From NCBI GenBank assembly GCA_950097015.1, contig CATNEN010000001.1:6681501-6745500 (forward strand): DNA of 64,000 nt, written 5' to 3'. A model generated the notes under the pieces. It did not search any database. It was given only the letters and a program-made list of their open reading frames with translations, and was not told the origin of the DNA. The translations under genes were made by a program, and so were the position numbers. Source of the DNA: Macrostomum hystrix. Its lineage: Eukaryota > Platyhelminthes > Macrostomidae. This document shows positions 52,937 through 63,500 of the stretch, in pieces; within the stretch, counting starts at the first letter, position 1; each line of letters opens with the position of its first letter.

Positions 52937-54517
52937 TCATTTCCGAGACCAGCAAAGCAGCACAGACAGGACCTGGTAGGCTGTGATGGTGTCAGGCAGG
53001 CGCACCTCAGCTCCGTCCTCAACCGGATCTATCTGCAATGGCCTCAGCCGCTCCTCGAGAGCGTTGGATTCGAAAGCCGATTTGACAACGCCGTTGTTGG
53101 GTAGACTCACGCGAAGGCGACTATGCCGAACGCAACCGCCGACGCTTTCATAGAATCGCATCAGAAACCAATTGGAACTCTCGGTGTAGTTGCTATCGTC
53201 CGTTGATAAGTGAACAGGTTTGATCCAGTCCAGAACTAAAGTTCGACTGCTACCAGGACTGGACTGCAGCACTGTTACAAGAGACACTGGATCGGATAGG
53301 CTGTCATTATTCAGTTGGCGCAGCTGCAAGAGGTCAGGCTCGCACTGGTAAGCAAACTGGCAGGCAGTGGCGATTAGACTGTCCTGCGCGTCCTGCCAGG
53401 CCAGACCGGCCAGACCCCGATGCGGCATCAGTGCGTAGCGCAGGCTATGCTCCGCATTGAAGTCGGCACCTGCGTCAGGTCCGCGTGGCGAGCGCAGCAG
53501 GCTCAGGTGAACTGTGCAGCCATTGCGGACACTGGCGCCGTAAATTGCCTGCTTGATAGTGGCCAGACCAAATGCCGGCTCGGATAGGTCCAGGTAGCGG
53601 TGAGAACAGTGCTCATGCGCGGCCCAATCCCAGCTGGTATTGCCGCGCGTTGGTCGGTCCACTTTGCCAGCCTGTATCTCGGCGCTGGCCCGAGTGACGC
53701 CGTGCAGGTCGCACGGTAGTTCAACGCGCAGCAGGGTGTGCGCGGCGCGCCACGGTTTAACCCGCGTGCAGAAGCTTAAACAGTGCGGCCTATCGGTTGC
53801 TATGGAAATCTCGTGCTCAATGCGAGACACTAGATTCGTTGATTTTGAGTCGCCCTCAGCTATCGGATAGCTAGTCAACTCGTAGACGGTCAAGCAGCTT
53901 TGATCTCCAGTAAGGCGGCACTGTTCAACTAAACGGCCCAGTCCTGTGGCATCCTCGGCTACCGTGCCGCGGGTCTCCCAGCTGTAGTCCATGATGTCCC
54001 AGGCGTCCCAGTACAGCGGCACATCGTGATAGTGAGTCAACTGGATTGGCGCTGAGAGGCACTCGCGACCACCGCCGGCTGACTTGCTGATCAGTGAGAC
54101 AACTCGGCCGCAAGAATCCACTCGAGCTAACAGGTGCGAATTCTCAAGCACAATGTCTGACTGGTGCAATGGCGGCTCAGTCCTAATGGTAGACTCATCT
54201 GGAATGACATCTGGTAGCTGGTCAAGTTGATGCACAGAGAATGGCGGCAATAGAACGAGTTGATCTTGAACCCTGAGGCGCATAGGCCATTGGGTTGGAT
54301 TAGCAAGGGCTTGGCACCCGGTGCCTCTAGCGGTACCAGATCTGGTAGCTTGCGGCGAGGCAGCCTGGAGACCTCGGATACGGCGACAGACATCGAGAAT
54401 CTCGGCATAGTGACGCGCGGAATCAGAGTAGACTCGACCGATGCTAGAGCCGGGCAATACGTCGTGAAACTGGTTCAGAAGCAGCAGTTGCCAGGCTGTG
54501 TCGAGCGACCTATGGGA
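52937..54517 (-). CDS. MAN2C1: MAN2C1 exon 6: zinc-ligand His and C-terminal half
   Basis: 1581 nt, acceptor CTGATTTCAG, stop TGA at 52937-52939. Begins [20 protein letters not shown] (His605), then the beta-sandwich part with [20 protein letters not shown] and [20 protein letters not shown]. It ends [15 protein letters not shown], equivalent to 'FQVLSLLL' in vertebrates. Confidence 0.92.
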   Translation of the reverse strand, partial: SHRSLDTAWQLLLLNQFHDVLPGSSIGRVYSDSARHYAEILDVCRRIRGLQAASPQATRSGTARGTGCQALANPTQWPMRLRVQDQLVLLPPFSVHQLDQLPDVIPDESTIRTEPPLHQSDIVLENSHLLARVDSCGRVVSLISKSAGGGRECLSAPIQLTHYHDVPLYWDAWDIMDYSWETRGTVAEDATGLGRLVEQCRLTGDQSCLTVYELTSYPIAEGDSKSTNLVSRIEHEISIATDRPHCLSFCTRVKPWRAAHTLLRVELPCDLHGVTRASAEIQAGKVDRPTRGNTSWDWAAHEHCSHRYLDLSEPAFGLATIKQAIYGASVRNGCTVHLSLLRSPRGPDAGADFNAEHSLRYALMPHRGLAGLAWQDAQDSLIATACQFAYQCEPDLLQLRQLNNDSLSDPVSLVTVLQSSPGSSRTLVLDWIKPVHLSTDDSNYTESSNWFLMRFYESVGGCVRHSRLRVSLPNNGVVKSAFESNALEERLRPLQIDPVEDGAEVRLPDTITAYQVLSVLLCWSRK

Positions 54518-57500
54518 CTGAAATCAGACGCAAATGTTTTTCTTAAATCGTCTAAAAAGTGTTTCACTTAACTCAGATGGGGTCCAGGATGAATTAAAAC
54601 TTCTAGGACAGAAGCAACTGAAAGCTAAGCCTAAGTTCCCAGATTTTATGATAAGCGTATCACAGGTGTAAATAAGACGTAATTAGTAGACTTTGGGCGT
54701 TTGAGTCATTAAAGACACGTTTCAGTCATTCAGAAGAGTTTGAGTCGTCAGAGACTCGCTTGAGTCATTACAGAAGAGTTCGAGTCGTCAGAGACTCGCT
54801 TGAGTCATTATAGAAGAGTTTGAGTCGTCAGAGACTCGCTTGAGTCATTATAGAAGAGTTCGAGTCGTCAGAGACTCGCTTGAGTCATTACAGAAGAGTT
54901 TGAGTCGTCAGAGACTCGCTTGAGTCATTACAGAAGAGTTCGAGTCGTCAGAGACTCGCTTGAGTCATTATAGAAGAGTTTGAGTCGTCAGAGACTCGCT
55001 TGAGTCATTACAGAAGAGTTCGAGTCGTCAGAGACTCGCTTGAGTCATTATAGAAGAGTTTGAGTCGTCAGAGACTCGCTTGAGTCATTATAGAAGAGTT
55101 CGAGTCGTCAGAGACTCGCTTGAGTCATTACAGAAGAGTTCGAGTCGTCAGAGACTCGCTTGAGTCATTACAGAAGAGTTCGAGTCGTCAGAGACTCGCT
55201 TGAGTCATTACAGAAGAGTTTGAGTCGTCAGAGACTCGCTTGAGTCATTACAGAAGAGTTTGAGTCGTCAGAGACTCGCTTGAGTCATTACAGAAGAGTT
55301 TGAGTCGTCAGAGACTCGCTTGAGTCATTACAGAAGAGTTCGAGTCGTCAGAGACTCGCTTGAGTCATTACAGAAGAGTTCGAGTCGTCAGAGACTCGCT
55401 TGAGTCATTACAGAAGAGTTCGAGTCGTCAGAGACTCGCTTGAGTCATTATAGAAGAGTTTGAGTCGTCAGAGACTCGCTTGAGTCATTATAGAAGAGTT
55501 CAAGTCGTCAGAGACTCGCTTGAGTCATTACAGAAGAGTTCGAGTCGTCAGAGACTCGCTTGAGTCATTACAGAAGAGTTCGAGTCGTCAGAGACTCGCT
55601 TGAGTCATTACAGAAGAGTTCGAGTCGTCAGAGACTCGCTTGAGTCATTACAGAAGAGTTTGAGTCGTCAGAGACTCGCTTCAGTCATTACAGAAGAGTT
55701 TGAGTCGTCAGAGACTCGCTTGAGTCATTACAGAAGAGTTTGAGTCGTCAGAGACTCGCTTGAGTCATTACAGAAGAGTTTGAGGCGTTAGACAATCGTT
55801 TGAGTCGTTAGAGACTCGTTTGAGACGTTAGAGACTCGTTTGAGTCGTTAGAGACTCGTTTGAGGCGTTAGAGACTCGTTTCAGTCATTACAGAAGAGTT
55901 TGAGTCGATAGAGACTCGTTTGAGTCGTTAGAGAAGCGTCTTGAATAGTTTGAGAAGCATTTTGAGACGTTAGAGAAGCATTTAAACATCACAAATGAGG
56001 CGTCTGAGAAAACAATATTTCGCAGCATGTCACTGGTAAAACTTTCATCGAACATCAGCTTAGTAGGATGAAATCATGCAGCAGCATGCCGATCATTGTG
56101 GCGACTCACCTCATCCGAGACCGTCTCCCCAGCCTGCCTGAACGCTAGAAGCAATTCAGCAACACGTAGTGCACTCTCGCACCGGAAATTGTTCAATTTA
56201 ACATCGCGATGAGTTGTATAGGTGCCATTGTGCAGCTCCAGGTAGAGTTCACCTGTCCAACTGTGCAGATTAGCCCTGTCAGACTCGAGGCCCTTGAAAA
56301 GGCTCTCAGGTGTGCCGTGATTGAGCCGTGGTAGACCCGGACAGTCGGCAAGCCTATCCAGCCTGTCCAGCATGTCCGGTCCGGGGCCTTGGCCGCCGTC
56401 ACCGTGGCCGTAGAGGAATGCCGCATGTCGTGTGCGACCCTTGTCGCGATGGTTGCTAGCGGAGAACGCCAACTCGGACGGGCGAACCTGGCGAACAATT
56501 CTTAGATTAGATAGAGAATGGTATATAGGGAGATAGGAGAATTGTAGATAGGGAGATAGGAGAATTGTAGATAGGAGTCTGGAGAATGGTAGATAGGAGC
56601 AGGAAGAATGGTAGATAGGAGCTTGGAGAATGGTAGATAGGAGCAGGGAGAATGGTAGATAGGAGCTTGGAGAATGGTAGATAGGAGCAGGGAGAATGGT
56701 AGATAGGAGCTTGGAGAATGGTAGATAGGAGCAGGAAGAATGGTAGATAGGAGCTTGGAGAATGGTAGATAGGAGCTTGGAGAATGGTAGATAGGAGCTT
56801 GGAGAATGGTAGATAGGAGCAGGAAGAATGGTAGATAGGAGCTTGGAGAATGGTAGATAGGAGCTTGGAGAATGGTAGATAGGAGCTTGGAGAATGGTAG
56901 ATAGGAGCAGGGAGAATGGTAGATAGGAGCAGGGAGAATGGTAGATAGGTTAGGAAGGCAGTTATCCTAGGAGTGGCGCACCTGCATGCAGTAGGAATCA
57001 CCAGGTGGAAAGTGTGCCAACACATCCGAACCGTCGATGCCGTGCCACACAAACGAATGATGAGGGAATTTGTTCACCAACGACCAGCTGAGCTTCTGCG
57101 TTAGAAACCAGCGCATGCCGGCGTGTCGCATCAGCTGCGGCAGCTGTCCACTGTAACCAAACGTGTCTGGCAGCCAGAACTCCGGACAGCGACGACCGAA
57201 ATGTTTTAAAAAAAATTCTTGACCATAAGTAAACTGGCGCAGTATCGACTCGCAGCAGGGCAGATTGGTGTCCATCTCAACCCAGCAGCCCCCGACAGGT
57301 ATGAAACGATTCTGCTTGGCTAGGCTGACAATCTCATTGAATAGACTCGGATAGTCGGACTTTAACCAGTCCAGTTGCTGAGCCTGTGAGAGTATATGAT
57401 GATGAAAATGTAACTAGGGCTTTACCAACTATGCAAATCCATGCCAAGAGAACATTCCTTTCTAGCTGACTGTGGATTTACTGTCGCGAAAAAATGAACA

Positions 57501-60500
57501 GTTATAAACTCAGCAGATGAATAAAAAACAATTAGAAAACCACTTCAGGCTAAAATCACAGCGAGACGCAGTTTTGAAGCAGTCAACAGTAAATAAAATT
57601 AAGCACATTCATGTATAGCTTTGTATCACGACCCTTACCCGACTGGGTCAGTGGCAGAGGGGTTAACGCGTTTGTCTCTCGCACCAAGGTCCCTGAGCTC
57701 GATTCCGCGGTAAGGCCACATTCATTTGGGGCGCAGCCTAGTGGAGAGAAGGCTTGGGGACTTGTGAAATTTACGCCACTGAGGCCCAAAACTCTGAGGC
57801 ACAGTGAAAGTGTACACTGCCTGACAATGAGAAAGTCAGGGCAGATGTACATACCTGTGTGAGTGTGTGCTCAGGAGACAGGAGTCAGCGAAATAGGCAG
57901 AATTGCCTCCTCGCTGGCTGCGGGTCTAGTGTCACCAAATAATGCTCCAGTGTCCACAACTCTTTTTCATATTAGAAGACATGAAATTCTCGTGAGATTC
58001 TACTGTGAAAGCAGTGCAGGAACTAGACGCATTGTGTACACGGAGACCTTTCACTAACCTGCGAGACAACAAATTTCATGTCCGGGTGACGACGCATCAG
58101 ACGCAGTGTGCTGGACCAACTGCGGGCAGTTTTACGCCTAGTTTCAGCGTAGTCCCACAGCCAGGCCGTGTCAATGTGACAGTGGCCCATCGCGTGTAAA
58201 AGCATTCGACCATCGTCAGCAAGCGGCTCGCTAGCCGGATTAGTCTTGAAGAACTTATCAGCCAAGGCAATCGCTTCATTGTAGCGACACTGCAGGCAGA
58301 GGTTGACGATGCTGTTACCGCAGTAGAGAGCTCGATGACCTTGGTCTGTTTCTTTTAACTCCTTAGCAATGTCCATCAACAGGCGAATATCTTCGATTAG
58401 GCGCACAATCTCGGGATCGCGGCGAATTAGGCGGCAGACTTGGAGACAACCGCGCCGGTTGCTATCAGGCGGCTGCACACAGGACGGACCAGCGCCAAAT
58501 AATTCACTAACTGAGCACTGCAAGTAAAGCCGTAGGTGAGAATCATTGGAATCAGAAATAGGCGATTGGAAATCATCCTCTGGCCATAGTTCCGCAGTCT
58601 CTCTGGTGCCATCGTGCAGCGAGGTGACGCCCTGTATGACGCTTCCGGAAGGAGTGTAGATCAATGCTTCAGTGTTGGAATTCCACTGGAAGTGTACTTC
58701 GCTGGCGGAATTTAACTTACTGCCGCTGCCGCTTGCGAAGTACAGCTTTAACCAGTCGGGCATGGCTAGTTCAACACGGAACCAATGAACACTCCAGCTG
58801 CATGTGGTTAGTTTCAGGTGTTGGTAATAGTGAGCTGAATTATGTAGTACAGTTTCTACGATTCAGATCACTACTGTTGTATCGTGACTTGACTTGAAGT
58901 GCGCAGTGTGGGGCTGCACCCCAATTGTTATTGGCGCTGAGTTTAGGACTGCTTGCTCTCTCCCCGCCTGCTCTGTCTGTCAATGTACGCTTATGCCTAA
59001 CCGTCTAATCTATTAGCTGATGCTTTACTCGTATCTGCATGTACATCTATGTGCAGTGCCAAATATAATAAATAACAACCTCTCGCCCATTTGCGGCTCA
59101 AGTTTGGCTAGCCAGCCACGACACGACAATGGCATCGCAAGCAGCCAGTGAATTACCTCTCAATGACCCAGCCATGGCTGAGGCCTGGCTGCAAAGTTTT
59201 GAAGCACTGTGCAGGCACAAAAAACTGCAAGATACAAACAAAGAGAAGCAGGTAACAGACCTCTTCCTTGCTCGAGCAGGAATCAATGCAGTCCGATCCG
59301 TCTCTATCATGGCAAAGCCGAAAAACATTGAGGATATGACCTTCAAGGACATCAAGAAAATGATCATCGGGCGACTCCAGCCCAAAAAGAAACTGGTGAT
59401 TGCAGAGCGCACAAGGTTCATGTCCCAGCGGCAGCTGTCAACAGAGTCGGCCCAGCAGTTCGCGGAGCGCTTGAGAGACGCGGCAAAGCACTGAGTTTGA
59501 CAAGCTCAACGAACAAGGCTGCAAACAGTCAGCTGAGGATGACTTGATCCAAACACTGCTGATCAGCGGCTTATGCGACCGCAGCCAGCGGACCAAAACA
59601 CTTGAGCACATTCAGAGCTCTGAGAATCCAGTGACTCTGGACACGTGTCTGCAGTACATCCAGCAGTTAGAGCTCATCCAGAGCTACAGCTCAAGCGACC
59701 GATCTGCTGAAGCCCGAGAGCCTAGCAGAAGCTCCGAGACGGCTGAGAGTTCGACACCAGTTGCCAGCATCGACAGGAACCGCAATAGCGGTGCTCAGTG
59801 CAGGTCGTGTGGTCTGCAGCACCAGCCAGGCAAATGCCCTGCATTCGGGAAGACTTGTAACAAATGCCACCGCAGGAACCACTTTGCTGCAGTCTGCAGG
59901 AGCAGCGCCAAGTCCAAGTCGGTTGCACATGCCCATGAAATCGACACGAGCGAGTGTGAGCAGGCAGGCATCTACACCATTGTCGGCAACGAGAGCGGCA
60001 GCGGCAGCATAAAAACTGTGCTCATTGAAGGCAAGCCGTTCAAAATGCAGCTCGACTCTGGATCCGGTGCGAGCATCATTCCGATAAACTTCTGGAGGAG
60101 CCTCGGTGAGCCCAAGCTACGAAAGTCCAAGTTGAGACTGCGACAATTTGACGGAACAGTCATCAGAACTAGAGGATGCTTCACGGCGCTCATCGAAGTC
60201 GGGAGACAAATCGCCTGTGCGGACGTGACGGTCACTGAATGCACAAAGGAGCACGGCCTCATCGGAACAGACGTGCTGGACTTCAAGCTGGACACAGCGA
60301 CTGTCAATCAAGTGGAGCGCAGCAGCGAACCGCTAGGCAAGCTCAAAGGTTTCCGTGCTCGGGTCCTGCTCAGGGAGAACGCTCAGCCCAGCTTCTTCGA
60401 TGCCCGGCCGCTCCCGATTCATCTCAAGCCGCTGGTGGTGGCTAGGCTGCGGACGATGATCGACGCCGGGATCCTCGAGCCTGTGCCGCCAGGCGGCAGC

Positions 60501-63500
60501 AGTTGGGCATCGCCCATTGTGGTGGTGCGCAAGGCCGACGGAGACCTGAGAATCTGCTCCGACTACAAGGTCGGGGTGAACCCGAAGATCTGCTCTGACG
60601 CCTACCCACTGCCCAACATCGAGCAAGCCTTCAGTGCCCTGGCAGGTATGAAGCACTTCGCAATTGTAGACTTAACAAATGCCTACAACCAGATTGAGCT
60701 AGACGAGGCCTCCAGAGAAATACTCACCATCAACACGCCCCTAGGCCTGCTCAGATGGACGCGCATGCCATTCGGGGTGAAGACGGCCAGTGCGCAGTTC
60801 CAGGCTGCCATGGAGGCAACGGTCGGCGGTGCGGTCAGCAACCTGGTGATCTACCAAGACGACATGTGCGTTGGCGCCACCACAGCGGACGAATTGGACA
60901 GCAAAGTCCGGGACCTGCTGAGAGCGCTTTCTGATGCCGGCATGTCGATCAACGAAAAAAAATGCGTTTTCCGCAGCACGGAAATCAGTTTCCTTGGCTA
61001 CCGCATCGCGGCTGACGGCGTGCGCCCTGATCGGAAGCTGGTGGAGAAAATCCTCGGCGTGAGCACCCCGGCGAGCAAAAAGGAACTCGAATCGTTTCTA
61101 GGAATGACGGTGTACTACTCACGCTACATCAAGTCCTACTCGGAGAAGACCGAGCCGCTGACCGAGCTGCGGAGCAAGAAAGTCGCGTTCCATTGGGGAC
61201 CTCGGCAGCAGAAAGCGTTTGACGAGCTCAAGCAGGCGCTTGCAGCTTCCCCAGTGGTCCGAATCTTCGATGCAAGAAAGCGCACAACTCTGACTACTGA
61301 CGCCAGCGAGAAGGCCATAGCAGCAATCCTCTCTCAGGACGAGCACCCAGTGATGTACCTGTCAAGACGGCTGACACCGGCTGAGAGAAATTACTCGAAT
61401 ATCGAGCGAGAGGCCCTGGCTGTGGTGTGGGCCACTCAGAGAGCCAGACACTTTCTTCTCGGCAGCAAGTTTGTGCTCCAGTGCGATCATCAACCATTGG
61501 AGTTCATTTTTAGTCCGTCTCGGGAGCTTCCAAAGGTCACATCGGCAAGGATCATGCGCTGGGCGTTGCAGCTGTCGGCCTTCGACTACGAAATCTCGTA
61601 CATCAAGGGCAGCTGCATCCCGCATGTCGACGCGCTGTCTCGAATTGAATTCAAGGAGGAAGGCGATGGAGACGACTGCCAGGAAAGCTTCGTTCACTGG
61701 GCAGAGACGGAGGTGCTCAAGCTGGAGCAGATCAGAGACGCCACTGACAATGACCCGGTGCTCGCCAGCGTCAAGCGCAGGATCCGCAGCAATGCGTGGA
61801 ACAACTGCTCGGCAGCGGAGCGACCGTATAAAGCCGTCCGCCAGCAGCTCTCAGTGGAGAGTGGCGTCGTCTGCCTGAGAGACCTGGTGGTCCCGCCTAG
61901 CCGGCTGCGGCAAGACGTGCTGCGAGCGGCTCACGGCGACTCGCACTGCGGTGCCCTAGCGACAAGAAATCGACTCAAGCTGGAAGCCTGGTGGCCGGGT
62001 CACTGCGAGGACGTCGAAAACTTCGTCAAGCAATGCCAGCGATGCGCGGAGATCCGTCCAATGCCTGCCAGAACGTGCCACACCTGGCCGGCGGAAAATG
62101 GTCCCTGGAGACGCGTGCACATGGACCATGCTCACGTTCCCGGCTTCGGCCTGCTGCTCATTGTGGTGGACGCCTTCTCCGGCTGGCCGGAAGCGGTGCC
62201 TGTTGCCGACAAGAGCGCGATGACGGTCATCAAGGTGCTCCGCTTGATTTTTTCCCGCCTGGGTGTGCCGCATACCTTGGTGGCGGACAATGCTCCGGAG
62301 TTCCGTGACCAGCAGCTGCACGAGTGGCTCAAGAAGATCGGCTGCTCGCCGATGCACTCGCCGCCGTATCATCCGCAGTCAAACGGGTGCGCCGAGCGCA
62401 TGGTCCAGACCGTCAAGAAGGGGCTGCGGGCCTTCGCCGTGCACCAGGGCAGGTTCGACGCGTACCTCGCCAAGCTGCTGCTTAACTACCGGGCCACTCC
62501 GCGGGGCGACGGGCGTGGCAGTCCGTCTGCACTTATGGGGCGACAGCTGCGAAGTCCGCTGACCCTCCAATTCGACACCGATGCGCCGCTCGTCTACCAG
62601 TCGCGACCGGGGGTGCCGGCTGAGACCGTCCGCTTTGTGGTACAGGCCGGCCACAACACGGCCGTGGTCACCCGGGACAAGGACGACAGGCCTGTGCTGG
62701 CACACCGGGATCAGCTGCGTTTGTGTCCGAGTCCAAGTCGGGCGGAAGTTACGGACAACACTGACGACGGCGGCCGGGATCCTGACGATGCCGGTCGGAG
62801 CCCTGACGACGGCGGCCGGAACCCTGACGAAGGCGGCCGGAACCCGGAACCTATTAGCCAGCGGCCAGACGCAGCGGCACCACCGCAGCAGACCGCTGAA
62901 GCTACACCGGAGCCCCGACGAAGCTGCAGGTCGACCAAGGGAGTCGCCCCAGACCAACTGTCTCCTCGTTGGTGATGAGGGGATGTTGTATCGTGACTTG
63001 ACTTGAAGTGCGCAGTGTGGGGCTGCACCCCAATTTTTATTGGCGCTGAGTTTAGGACTGCTTGCTCTCTCCCCGCCTGCTCTGTCTGTCAATGTACGCT
63101 TATGCCTAACCGTCTAATCTATTAGCTGATGCTTTACTCGTATCTGCATGTACATCTATGTGCAGTGCCAAATATAATAAATAACAACCTCTCGCCCATT
63201 TGCGGCTCAAGTTTGGCTAGCCAGCCACGACACGATTTAGTTTTACTTACACAGGCCCAAATGAGAATCCGAGATCAACATCTTCCCAGAGATTTTCAGC
63301 AAATCGAATAGTCTCATCAAGCCAGGGGCCTTGAAACTCATTTGACTTTAGATGCTGGACCCTTTTAGGCTGCGTTTGATGGCTGACAAGTCTAGAAATT
63401 CCAATTAAAAGTAGAATACATTTATGTGATAAAGCAGATTTAAACTGTGTAATTGAAGTGTTGGGTTCTCACCTTGATAGCAGATTGGCATCAGTAAAGT

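Larger units (their letters stand above)
58875..63235 (+). mobile_element. Ty3/gypsy-type LTR retrotransposon, 4361 bp, antisense in MAN2C1 intron 2
   Basis: Two 252-bp LTRs (58875-59126 and 62984-63235) differ at only one base seen (58927 G versus 63036 T). Between them are a gag-like frame (59129-59494) and a long gag/pol frame (59544-62975) with protease, reverse transcriptase, RNase H and integrase in that order, which places it in Ty3/gypsy. No envelope gene is seen. A purine-rich tract (GATGAGGGGA) abuts the 3' LTR. The element is very young by LTR identity, but the gag frame is broken near 59492. No clear target duplication is seen at its ends. Confidence 0.92.

Noticed and set aside
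52267-52986. 239-codon frame of FHGDWLNILARVLH repeats
   Set aside because: A 42-bp minisatellite grown inside a MITE; its ends are MITE sequence.
57641-57720. tRNA-Leu/Ser-like gene
   Set aside because: It is the head of SINE family B, repeated at seven sites with a shared body.
59098-63092. Minus-strand and off-frame open reading frames across the retrotransposon
   Set aside because: They are shadows of the GC-rich gag/pol frame, with no domain of their own.
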